From contig CAZJBA010000008.1 in the NCBI GenBank assembly GCA_964544065.1, positions 1-34,778 of the forward strand: 34,778 bases of DNA, read 5' to 3'. This document shows positions 6,906-14,202 of this stretch, in pieces (position 1 is the stretch's first letter; each line of letters starts with the position of its first letter). The notes beneath the pieces are model-generated. The model made no database searches, had not been told where the DNA came from, and saw only the letters and a program-made list of their open reading frames with translations. The translations under genes and the position numbers were made by a program. This DNA is from JAYELX01 sp964544065 (lineage in GTDB: Bacteria > Chloroflexota > Anaerolineae > Anaerolineales > UBA11858).

Positions 6906-8285
6906 CTATTCGGGTAGGGGATACCCTTGATTGTCCTCGATGTCTTGGTCGATTGTTTCGACCGCTTTATTGAGTTCTTCTTGTACATCTGCGCCAGTGA
7001 CGATGTTATTTACAGAGTCAGCGAAAGCGGAGGTGATAACAGGGTAAGCTGGTGTCACGGGGCGCTCGAGCGCTACGCCACTTTCGAGTTGCTGTACGAA
7101 GAGATTGAGGGGGCCGCCCTCACCGTACAATTCGGATTGAGCAATGGCACTCTTGCGAGCGGGAACCGCGCCATTGGCGTTGGTCATGTGTAGGATTTCT
7201 GCCGGTGAGATCAGGAAGCTGAGGAACTCCCAGGCTGCATCAGGGTTCTCGCAAGATGATGTCAGCCCCCAGTTCCAGGAGCCCATGCCGGTGACGGCTT
7301 CGTCGCCGAACTTGGGCATGGGGATCAAGACCAGGTCTTCACCCAGTCCTTCGCTATGAGGGCCCCACATCCAGTGGCCGACCCAGGAGAGGGCGCAGGT
7401 CTTGCTTCCGTAGAAGCAGTCGTCGCCAGCCGGTTCGGCGTTGGCATAGCCATCTTCAAACAGGCTTTGGAAGAAGGTCATCGCTTCAACGCCTTCGGGG
7501 CCGTTGAGCACACCTTCGGCTGTCTGGTAGCTCTCTCGGTTGATCAGGTCGCCGCCAAAGGACTGTAAGATGGGGGAGAAGCCATAGGTGAACCATTCGC
7601 CAGCGCCGTAGTTCATCTTGAAGTCAATAGCATATTCGACTTCATCAAGCGCTTGCAGTTTTTCGAGAGCCTCGACGAACTCTTCTTTGGTCCAGGCGTC
7701 GTCGATGCCGGTGGGGATGCGCACGCCAGCTTCTTCGAGATAGGCTTTATTACCCCAGATAGCCAGACCTGAGTCGAAAGTGCCCAGGCTGTACAAGTTT
7801 CCAGCATAGGTCCCTTGATTGATGATCGAGGGTAGGAAGTCAGCCTTGAGGTCGCTGGAGACGTAGCCATCCAATGGAGCCAGGTAGCCAGACCAGGCAT
7901 AGTTGTACAGGAAAGGGCCGTCGAAGTCCAGCAAGCAAGGTAGGTCGCCAGCTAACGCGGCAGCGTTGACCTGGTCGTTGTACGAACCTTCAGGAAGTTG
8001 TACCGCGTCGATGGCAATGGCATCCTGCATGGCGTTGAAGTCTTCTACTTGAGCGTCGAGTACTTCGCGCTCTTCGCCCTTGCCGGAGTGGAACCAAACC
8101 TCCACCGTGACAGCTTCGGCCTCTTCCTCTTCGGCTTCAGGCTCTTCTGCCTCTTCCGCTTCTTCTACTTCTGCTTCCTCGGGCTCGGCCGGGGCGGGCT
8201 CCTCAGTGGGGCCGCAGGCAGACAAAAGCATAGCTGCTGCTGTGAAGAGAGCTAACAATAGAAATAAAGTTCTTTTTTTGTTCAT
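6906..8285 (-). CDS. extracellular sugar-binding lipoprotein (ABC importer, family 1)
   Basis: The 459-residue protein starts with a lysine-containing signal peptide and a lipobox, LLSAC, so the mature protein is anchored at cysteine 24. Residues 27-58 form a Glu/Pro/Ala spacer (EEPAPAEPEEAEVEEAEEAE and onward), probably a flexible linker to the membrane. The rest is a family 1 solute-binding fold with VEVWFHSGKG and an aromatic-rich C-terminal lobe (WNWGLTSSC, WEFLSFL). It delivers a sugar or oligosaccharide to the two permeases downstream. AGGAG and AAGGA occur just before the ATG. The neighbouring fructosidase and kinases point to a fructose-containing ligand. Confidence 0.92.
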   Translation of the reverse strand: MNKKRTLFLLLALFTAAAMLLSACGPTEEPAPAEPEEAEVEEAEEAEEPEAEEEEAEAVTVEVWFHSGKGEEREVLDAQVEDFNAMQDAIAIDAVQLPEGSYNDQVNAAALAGDLPCLLDFDGPFLYNYAWSGYLAPLDGYVSSDLKADFLPSIINQGTYAGNLYSLGTFDSGLAIWGNKAYLEEAGVRIPTGIDDAWTKEEFVEALEKLQALDEVEYAIDFKMNYGAGEWFTYGFSPILQSFGGDLINRESYQTAEGVLNGPEGVEAMTFFQSLFEDGYANAEPAGDDCFYGSKTCALSWVGHWMWGPHSEGLGEDLVLIPMPKFGDEAVTGMGSWNWGLTSSCENPDAAWEFLSFLISPAEILHMTNANGAVPARKSAIAQSELYGEGGPLNLFVQQLESGVALERPVTPAYPVITSAFADSVNNIVTGADVQEELNKAVETIDQDIEDNQGYPLPE

Positions 8286-8315
8286 CCTTCTTGTTCTCCT
8301 TGTTTTTGGAAAAGA

Positions 8316-8369
8316 TTAATTGAATGGTACGGATGAGTGTACGAATAGATTGTGTATTGTGGTTTGCAT
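8316..8369 (-). promoter_or_regulatory. perfect Shine-Dalgarno site with 17-codon mini-ORF before the binding-protein gene
   Basis: On the coding strand AAAGGAGGTGAT is fully complementary to the 16S rRNA 3' end. It lies 3-14 nt beyond the pfkB stop. An ATG overlapping its end opens MQTTIHNLFVHSSVPFN followed by TAA at 8316-8318. The spacing to that ATG is only about 1 nt, so efficient initiation there is doubtful. It could be a ribosome stand-by site, a leader peptide or a relic. Confidence 0.35.
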
Positions 8370-8379
8370 CACCTCCTTT

Positions 8380-9375
8380 CTATGCGTCTATATTTTGGGA
8401 GACAGGTTTGTATGGGATCGCTTTTGCTTTTCGAAGGAGTTGTTCATGGGTAGGCATTTGCTTGAGTGGGCCAATAGCGCCAATTTTTATCTCAGCGAGT
8501 GCTTGGCCGCAGCGCGCAGCTTCTAACGTAGATGTGTTATCTAAGTAAGCTGTCAAAGCTCCTGCCCAAAAAGCGTCTCCGGCTCCGGTCACATCCATCA
8601 CCTCCAATTGTTTTGCTTGAATGAGGTATGAGTCTCCTTGCGAAGATACGACCAAAACACCTTCTGATCCCATGGTTAACATTACTGTTTTTGCTCCCCA
8701 TTCGAGAAAGAGATTAGCATATTCTCGAGGGCTTTTTCCTGTTCCAAAAATACGTTTGCAATCATCTAGCGAAGGTTTGGTGACATCAACAAATTGATAG
8801 GTGTTTTGTAGGACACTGACAAAATTGGAGGTGTCTGACCAGATATGGGGATGGTAATTAGGGTCAAGTGAAACCAACTTACCTTCTTGATGGGCGATCT
8901 GCAAGGCAGTTATGATTGTGTTTCGCGCTGGCTGTCGCGAAAGCGCAAATGCTGACGTGTGGATGATGTGGCTTTGGGCGACTGCTTTCTCAATGGCTGG
9001 CGTTAGATTGATTTGATGGTCAACCCCGCGTAGGATGATAAAGTCAGGAGTTTTCGTATGACGAGCGATGATTGATGCTGATGTAGATGCTTTCTTTGAT
9101 ACTTGTACATGGGTTGTATCTACGTTTTTTTGTTGCAGTTGTTCATCGATGAAGCTTCCAAAATCATCTTTTCCTACACAAGTGGCTATTGCCGTCTTTC
9201 TTCCAAGACGAGCTATATTCATGGTTAAATTTGTTACTTGACCGCCAATAAACCAATGGAATGCTTTAGCTTTTCGTAAAGATGAAGCCATGTCGGTGGA
9301 GATAAAATCAATTAAGGCTTCACCGAGAGCAAAAAAATCATATTTTTGGGGGAATGGGTCTGTGTTTGTGGTCAT
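8380..9375 (-). CDS. PfkB-family carbohydrate kinase, fructokinase-like
   Basis: The 331-residue protein is a ribokinase-fold kinase. The sugar-binding region has FALGEALIDF (15-24) and the di-glycine IGGQVTN (43-49). The ATP/anion-hole motif is DVTGAGDAFWAGAL with catalytic D267. It would phosphorylate fructose or a related keto-hexose and complements the ROK kinase in the same operon. The ATG at 9375 lies inside the edge of a perfect LacI operator and has no recognisable Shine-Dalgarno sequence. The residues that follow at once (KYDFFALGEALIDF) are needed for the fold, so a later start is unlikely. It may be translated from a leaderless or weakly initiated message. Confidence 0.88.
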   Translation of the reverse strand: MTTNTDPFPQKYDFFALGEALIDFISTDMASSLRKAKAFHWFIGGQVTNLTMNIARLGRKTAIATCVGKDDFGSFIDEQLQQKNVDTTHVQVSKKASTSASIIARHTKTPDFIILRGVDHQINLTPAIEKAVAQSHIIHTSAFALSRQPARNTIITALQIAHQEGKLVSLDPNYHPHIWSDTSNFVSVLQNTYQFVDVTKPSLDDCKRIFGTGKSPREYANLFLEWGAKTVMLTMGSEGVLVVSSQGDSYLIQAKQLEVMDVTGAGDAFWAGALTAYLDNTSTLEAARCGQALAEIKIGAIGPLKQMPTHEQLLRKAKAIPYKPVSQNIDA

Positions 9376-9389
9376 GTAAGCGCTTACAT
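9374..9389. promoter_or_regulatory. LacI-family operator O2 over the pfkB start codon
   Basis: A perfect 16-bp palindrome, ATGTAAGCGCTTACAT, overlaps the first two bases of the pfkB ATG. It is identical to the operator at 10494. The centre AAGCGCTT with the CpG core is the classic LacI/GalR-family half-site pair. Repressor bound here could block transcription as a roadblock or form a loop with the upstream site 1.1 kb away. Confidence 0.88.
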
Positions 9390-9440
9390 CGGTGCTAAAA
9401 ATATTTGTGAAGGAATCAGGGTTGTTGAATGGAAGTGGTT

Positions 9441-10451
9441 TTAGCTGGGAACTGGGGCTGTAGTGCCCCGGATAATGAGTTTGTTGGGAATACGTAATTC
9501 AATCGGTTCGCTTGGAGGATCTTCGATTACTTGGAGGAGTAATTCGGCTGCTTGGGTGCCAGATTCAAAAAGCGGTTGTTCAATTGTGGTTAGGTTAACG
9601 TATTCTGCATCGCGAATGCCGTCATATCCAACGATGGATAATTCTTTGGGTACCTCGACGCCAAGTTTTTGGGCTGCATCGATAACCCCAATGGCTTGCG
9701 TGTCGCTGGCTGCAAAAATAGCTGTCGGTGGCGAGGGGAGCTGTAATAGTTCGATGGCTATCTTTTGAGCTTCTTCACGGCCATGTTCGCCTTGCTTGTG
9801 GAATTGGGATTGGAAGGGGATATTGGATTCTTCGAGAGCTTTTCTGTAGCCTTGATAACGTTTGCGCATTGATGAGAAGCCCATGGGATTCTCCATATAG
9901 TCGCTGACAAAGGCTATTTTTTGATGTCCTAACTCGATTAGGTGTTTTGTGGCCAGATAGCCCCCTTTGGTATCATCTAAGATCATCCGATGAAGTCCAG
10001 GATGATAGGCATCCATCAAAATTGTTGGAATGCCTTCGGTTAAGATCCGTTTTGCTTGGTCTTTGGTAGGGGGAACTGAAATGAGCATTAAACCATCGGC
10101 GCGAGATTTTCGGCTAAGCTCGTTCATGCGGGCTTCTCTTTTTTCTGGTGTACCAACACTAAAGGGTACTAAATCATATTTTGTTTCATCTAGCGCATGT
10201 TGTACACCCCGCAGACGTTCGACCAGGGAAGGCAAAGTTAAGAAGGGCAACACAATCGCGATAATATGTGTGCGCCCCAACGATAAACGTCGCGCGATAG
10301 GATTAGGGGAATAATCCAACTCAGCACAGGCATCTAGAACCCTTTTCCGTGTTTTCTCCCTGACCTTGTCGGTGTTATTCAAAACACGTGAGACTGTGGC
10401 TGTACTAACCTTGGCGAGTTTGGCGACATCGTCAATTTTAGCTGGGGACAT
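9441..10451 (-). CDS. LacI-family transcriptional repressor of the sugar operon
   Basis: The 336-residue protein begins with the LacI helix-turn-helix, KIDDVAKLAKVSTATVSRVL, and a hinge with SPNPIARRLSLGRT. It then carries a type I periplasmic-binding-like sensor domain (VSDYMENP, FAASDTQAIGVIDAAQKLG, LSIVGYDGI). Such proteins bind a palindrome with a central CG step and release it on binding a sugar or sugar phosphate. The gene is first in the operon. Two identical 16-bp palindromes, one on its own promoter and one on the next gene, make autoregulation and control of the whole cluster very likely. The effector is unknown; fructose phosphates or the transported sugar are reasonable guesses. 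Confidence 0.93.
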   Translation of the reverse strand: MSPAKIDDVAKLAKVSTATVSRVLNNTDKVREKTRKRVLDACAELDYSPNPIARRLSLGRTHIIAIVLPFLTLPSLVERLRGVQHALDETKYDLVPFSVGTPEKREARMNELSRKSRADGLMLISVPPTKDQAKRILTEGIPTILMDAYHPGLHRMILDDTKGGYLATKHLIELGHQKIAFVSDYMENPMGFSSMRKRYQGYRKALEESNIPFQSQFHKQGEHGREEAQKIAIELLQLPSPPTAIFAASDTQAIGVIDAAQKLGVEVPKELSIVGYDGIRDAEYVNLTTIEQPLFESGTQAAELLLQVIEDPPSEPIELRIPNKLIIRGTTAPVPS

Positions 10452-10493
10452 AAGGATTTACCGAAAGGAATGGTGTGGTTAGCAGTACTTAAA

Positions 10494-10509
10494 ATGTAAG
10501 CGCTTACAT
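10494..10509. promoter_or_regulatory. LacI-family operator O1 at the operon promoter
   Basis: The perfect palindrome ATGTAAGCGCTTACAT starts inside the -10 hexamer and covers the expected transcription start, 42 nt before the lacI ATG. Binding here would directly block RNA polymerase. The copy at 9374 is identical over all 16 bp. Confidence 0.9.
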
Positions 10510-10536
10510 CGTAGCATAGAGTAAATCCTGTGTCAA
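10508..10536 (-). promoter_or_regulatory. sigma-70 promoter of the sugar operon
   Basis: On the minus strand a consensus -35 TTGACA (10531-10536) is followed after exactly 17 bp by TACGAT (10508-10513) as -10. The operator overlaps the -10 box. This is the only strong promoter seen ahead of the nine-gene cluster. Confidence 0.82.
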
Positions 10537-10575
10537 TACCCCCTTCCTCCCCGAAATTGGGGAGGAAGGGGGTAT
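10536..10575. repeat. 17-bp perfect hairpin between the divergent genes
   Basis: ATACCCCCTTCCTCCCC and its exact complement enclose GAAATT. The hairpin abuts the -35 box of the minus-strand promoter and lies about 230 nt upstream of the plus-strand TPR gene. It is strand-asymmetric (C/T-rich then G/A-rich). It is not followed by a T-run in either direction, so a simple terminator is not supported. Confidence 0.8.
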
Positions 10576-10632
10576 AGGGGATGGTGGGGTTGAAACTTGG
10601 ATGACAGCTCTTACGCGCACACTTTGGTGGAA

Positions 10633-10683
10633 TTGGTGTTTTCAAATTCAGTTTAATCTCATATAATCGTAACTTGGTATAAT
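10633..10683 (+). promoter_or_regulatory. possible promoter region of the chaperone cassette
   Basis: Two TATAAT hexamers lie at 10662-10667 and 10678-10683 in AT-rich DNA, 120-140 nt before the TPR gene. No good -35 hexamer sits at 16-18 bp from either, though TTGGTG occurs at 10633. No CIRCE-type inverted repeat was seen. The remaining gap 10576-10802 shows no gene. Confidence 0.35.
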
Positions 10684-10802
10684 ATGCATTTACTTGTGGG
10701 CAGAGTGTTTTGATTGAGGCCTGTAGCTGTCTACAGGGTTGGTAAGATTTTTCTGGTTCATCCATTGTGTAACACTTTCTGGAGATGAGTATATAGATAA
10801 CC

Positions 10803-12983
10803 ATGGCTAAAAAAGATAAACGAATGAGGCAGCGAGCGGCTGCTTTGCGCCTCAATGGCCTAAAAGCGCTCAAACGCGGCGATTACGATGAAGCTCTTGA
10901 CATATGGGAGGGTATCGAACCGCAAAACTTGCAGCCCTCCGAGGGGATTGTTGAAGCGCATTTTCGAAGGGGGCTTAAAAGGTTGTACGGGCCAAATGCT
11001 GACGACGAGGCTGGTATGGAGGACCTCAAGTTGGCCTTTGACCTGCAACCCGAAGACCCTGTATATGCCTATCATGTTGGCCTTGCCTGCCACCATCTCG
11101 GCGAGTTGGAAGAAGCCTTGCGGGCATACCAGGTTGCTCTTCAGGGCCAAGACGATCTCAGGGAACGGGTTGCCTATCCATTGGCCCTCGCCAACCAACA
11201 ATTGGGGCAAGACCCATCCAAACTGCCGGTATGGGACATGCTGAACGTGACCGAACACGCCATGTTAGAGCAAATCGGCGCGTTCTCGCGCCGTCCTTAT
11301 ACCATATCCTCCCAGGCGCCAATTCTGTGGCAGGGTATCGCCGCGCTTGATCAGGGGGAGGATGAAAAAGCAGCACAACTGCTTACGCAAGGGATGGAAA
11401 CCGACTCACAGCCGTCGAAGAATCTAGCGCATTATTACTTGGGAGTGCTTTCAGCTCGACGAGGTGACCTGCAAGACGCCCGAAAGCACTGGACGACAGC
11501 CTACGCACAAGGATACCGTTCGCCCCGTTGCGAACATAATTTGGCGCAGGTTTATCACGACATTGCAGAGACTTACCTGGAAAACGATCAACCCCAAGAG
11601 GCGCTTGCCGCGGCGGAAGAGGCCAATCGCCATAAAACGCAGAATAGTCTGGACGAATTGCTTTCCCAGGTTCACCAGCGCTTGGCCTTTCAGGTTGCTA
11701 AAGCGGGACAATGGCAAGAGGCCGAAACGCATTGGAAAAAAGCGTATCAGATAGAGGATGGTAACTTTCGGCTGATCTTCAACCTGGCGCTGGCCTACGA
11801 GAAAGATGGGCGTTTCATCGAGGCCGGGGAAGCCTGGCGCGAGGCTTTGCGCAGACGACCCCGGAGGGATGATGACCCGGATGCCCTCACGGATGAAGAG
11901 GTGGCTCAAATCTGGAAGCGTGCCGCGGAAGCCTATCAAAAAGCGGGAGATTTGGATGAGTCCATTTATGTGTATCGCCAGGCGGTCAAATATAACCCAG
12001 ACAACCTGGCTACTCGTCACCAACTCGCCGCTGGGCTTGCCGAGGCGGGCCGCCTTGAAGCTGCCGAGAACGAGTATGATCGCATTCTCGACCGTGATTC
12101 AAATGATGTAGAAGCCCATCTTCGCCGCGGGGAGTTGGCTGTCTCCAGCCAGTCTTGGTGGCGCCGGGGCAATCCTACCCGCTATTGGGAACGAGTTTTG
12201 GCAATAGAACCCGATCATGACGAGGCGCGCCAATTGTTGGCCGATTATTATATCGATCTGGCCGAGAGTCGCTTTGCGAGCTCTTCACTCCAGGATATTC
12301 TAGAGAAGTACCAAACAGCTTTGGAGTATCAACCCGATAGCAGCAGAGCGCTGACTGGCCTGGCGCACTATCACTTGCAAGCGGATGACTTGGAACAAGC
12401 CCAGGAGTATCTGGATCGGGCCTTGGCGAACGCCTCCGATGACCTGATCATTTACGATGATGTCATCACCGTCTGGCTGCAAAACGACAAGCCGGAGCAG
12501 GCCTGGCAAGTGATGGAGCAAGCCGAGGCGCAAATCGAGAATATTCCCTTTCAGTTTTATCTGGACCAGGGGGGGTATTGCTTATACCGTAACGACGCAG
12601 ACATGGCCAGGCCCTGGTTGCAAAGGGCTGAAGAATTGGCGCCCAAAGGATATCCAATCCTTGTAGAAATTGCTCAGATGGCAGTCCTTGAAGACGAGCT
12701 GGAGATTGGCAAGGAATATCTTGATAGAGCCTGGAAAGCCAACCGACACGTGATGGATGTACATCTCGTCTTGGGTATCTATTACGCAAAGGTAGATAAT
12801 ATCAAGCGGGCGAGACAGCATTGGCAGCAGGCAGAACAGATAGCTCGCAGAAGACGTGACATCGATATGCTTAAGCGCATCGAGGTGACCAGAATGAGAT
12901 TTGATTCAGACAGTGGATTGTTAGATTTGTTGATGAACGAGTTTCCCGATGGGCTTCCCGATCTACCTGATTTCTTTTCGTAA
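10803..12983 (+). CDS. large tetratricopeptide-repeat protein of the Hsp70 cassette
   Basis: The 726-residue soluble protein consists almost wholly of TPR-like helix pairs. Examples are AHFRRGLKRLYG near 50, YAYHVGLACHHLGELEEALR near 83-102, AEAYQKAGDLDESIYVYRQA near 378-397, and EAHLRRGELAVS near 440. The N-terminus is basic (KKDKRMRQRAAALRLNG). No signal peptide or membrane helix is present, so it is cytoplasmic. TPR arrays bind peptides and other proteins, and some bind Hsp70 tails. The gene is first in a run with a J-like protein, GrpE and DnaK, so a scaffold or client-selecting role in that chaperone machine is inferred. The start is ATG at 10803; the upstream GGAGATGAG is rather distant. 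Confidence 0.85.
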   Translation: MAKKDKRMRQRAAALRLNGLKALKRGDYDEALDIWEGIEPQNLQPSEGIVEAHFRRGLKRLYGPNADDEAGMEDLKLAFDLQPEDPVYAYHVGLACHHLGELEEALRAYQVALQGQDDLRERVAYPLALANQQLGQDPSKLPVWDMLNVTEHAMLEQIGAFSRRPYTISSQAPILWQGIAALDQGEDEKAAQLLTQGMETDSQPSKNLAHYYLGVLSARRGDLQDARKHWTTAYAQGYRSPRCEHNLAQVYHDIAETYLENDQPQEALAAAEEANRHKTQNSLDELLSQVHQRLAFQVAKAGQWQEAETHWKKAYQIEDGNFRLIFNLALAYEKDGRFIEAGEAWREALRRRPRRDDDPDALTDEEVAQIWKRAAEAYQKAGDLDESIYVYRQAVKYNPDNLATRHQLAAGLAEAGRLEAAENEYDRILDRDSNDVEAHLRRGELAVSSQSWWRRGNPTRYWERVLAIEPDHDEARQLLADYYIDLAESRFASSSLQDILEKYQTALEYQPDSSRALTGLAHYHLQADDLEQAQEYLDRALANASDDLIIYDDVITVWLQNDKPEQAWQVMEQAEAQIENIPFQFYLDQGGYCLYRNDADMARPWLQRAEELAPKGYPILVEIAQMAVLEDELEIGKEYLDRAWKANRHVMDVHLVLGIYYAKVDNIKRARQHWQQAEQIARRRRDIDMLKRIEVTRMRFDSDSGLLDLLMNEFPDGLPDLPDFFS

Positions 12984-12995
12984 CAGAGGTAAAAA

Positions 12996-13412
12996 GTGAT
13001 CTCAGCCAGTGAAAATGATTCATCCAAGAAAGATGGACGGATACCTCGCGGCGGTGGACGCCCTTCCGATTTAACCAGCAGCGACCCTTACATCGTGTTG
13101 GGCTTGAAGCGCGGGGCATCTTCAAGCCAGGTCAAACGGGCTTACTTTGCTATGGTGCGAGAATATCCCCCGGAGCAAAACCCGGAGGCGTTCAAGATTA
13201 TTCGAGCAGCTTACGAAAAACTTCGAACCGGTAAGGCCAAGGCTGAAACCGATCTGTTCTTGTTCCGGCCTCCCTATCCTTGGGAAGCTCGCAAGCGCAA
13301 ACAGAACTATGATCTTGAGGTGCATGCTGAAGATGTCTTCAAACTCTTGGAACAACATGGTGATTTGGGGCGGACGGACTTCAATCAGGATTTTCGCGGG
13401 GTTCCGCTATGA
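12996..13412 (+). CDS. J-domain-like protein lacking the HPD motif
   Basis: The 138-residue protein starts with GTG, supported by AGAGGT 5 nt upstream and the absence of a better ATG. Residues 30-77 match a J-domain: DPYIVLGLKRGASSSQVKRA (helix I-II), then the loop and EAFKIIRAAYEKLR (helix III). At the place of the invariant His-Pro-Asp, which triggers Hsp70 ATP hydrolysis, it has Y57-P58-P59. A disordered basic N-terminus (1-29) and a short C-terminal tail follow no known J-protein class. The stop overlaps the grpE start by 4 nt (ATGA). It may recruit DnaK without full stimulation, or regulate it. Relatives with a PPE motif in place of HPD do exist, as far as I recall. Confidence 0.75.
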   Translation: MISASENDSSKKDGRIPRGGGRPSDLTSSDPYIVLGLKRGASSSQVKRAYFAMVREYPPEQNPEAFKIIRAAYEKLRTGKAKAETDLFLFRPPYPWEARKRKQNYDLEVHAEDVFKLLEQHGDLGRTDFNQDFRGVPL

Positions 13413-14092
13413 GCAACCGGCGTCAGGTTTGGGAGACTCTGGCCCGCTTGTTAACACGACTTGAAGAAGGGTTAAGCAGCGGTGAAAGTCCACAGGCCAT
13501 GTCGGCAGAAGTCGAAGGATTGGCCCAACAAGTCCGCAAGTTGGGAAAGGAACAATTCAAAGCCAACACACTCTCGGAGAAGCAAGTCTTGGAATTGCAG
13601 CAGGCTCTGGACGCACTTCAGACGACCAAACATCAAGGCGAGAAAACATTGGATGCACTGCTTGAAGAGCGCGCCGCGTTGATCCAACAGCAGTTTTTGG
13701 AGGCCTTGCTCCCGGCCCTGGATAGTGTCGAAAACGCCATCGCCAGCGGAGAAAAATATCTGGCTATCCGCGATAAAGCGGCCCAAGCGAATCATATCGA
13801 TGAAAAACGCGGTATTCTTGTCTCTCCGGCTGATAGAACGATGCTGGCCGGATGGTTGGATGGTTTAAACATCGTGCGAGAGCGGCTGTTGGAAATCCTT
13901 GAGGCTGGCGGGGTGACGCCCATTCCCACGGTTGGCCATCCTTTTGACCCCTACCTGCACGTAGTCGTCGAGCGTACCTCGGATGCGCCCAAAGGAACCC
14001 AGCCCAATACAATTGTCGCCGAAGAACGCCGCGGTTACCGGAACGACGCCGGCGTCTTGCGATTTGCTGATGTAATTGTCTACAAGCCATAG
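13409..14092 (+). CDS. grpE: GrpE-type nucleotide exchange factor
   Basis: The 227-residue protein has a long helical, coiled-coil N-terminal part (about 10-100, rich in Q, E and L) and the GrpE beta-domain at the end. There, GVTPIPTVGHPFDPYLHVVV and IVAEERRGYR followed by VLRFADVIVYKP are diagnostic. GrpE dimers open the Hsp70 nucleotide pocket to release ADP. Between coiled coil and beta-domain lies a longer, unusual insert around 118-150 (YLAIRDKAAQANHIDEKRG). The start overlaps the J-like gene by 4 nt, so the two are translationally coupled. It probably serves the DnaK encoded 110 nt downstream. Confidence 0.9.
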   Translation: MSNRRQVWETLARLLTRLEEGLSSGESPQAMSAEVEGLAQQVRKLGKEQFKANTLSEKQVLELQQALDALQTTKHQGEKTLDALLEERAALIQQQFLEALLPALDSVENAIASGEKYLAIRDKAAQANHIDEKRGILVSPADRTMLAGWLDGLNIVRERLLEILEAGGVTPIPTVGHPFDPYLHVVVERTSDAPKGTQPNTIVAEERRGYRNDAGVLRFADVIVYKP

Positions 14093-14108
14093 CTTGAGCG
14101 GCTGAAGA

Positions 14109-14123
14109 CAGATGAATTCATTC
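14109..14123. repeat. second copy of the CAGATGAATTCATTC palindromic core
   Basis: The 15 bases match 2940-2954 exactly and lie in the 110-nt gap between grpE and dnaK. The right half of the hairpin is lost here. The rest of the gap holds an AT-rich stretch and the dnaK ribosome-binding site (AAAGGA). Confidence 0.6.
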
Positions 14124-14202
14124 GGCAGCAAAGATGATGACCACAAAAAACAGTAGAATTAACAAAAATATTGAGAACACTTAGAAAAGGTTTAAAGGAA
14201 AA

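Noticed and set aside
10379..10873. 164-codon minus-strand frame across the lacI-TPR gap
   Set aside because: It covers promoter, operator and hairpin and overlaps two real genes; no protein family seen.
11451..12023. 190-codon frame antisense to the TPR gene
   Set aside because: Shadow of a repetitive coding sequence; no motif.
14093..14202. CIRCE-like heat-shock operator before dnaK
   Set aside because: No TTAGCACTC-N9-GAGTGCTAA type inverted repeat is present in this gap or before the TPR gene.
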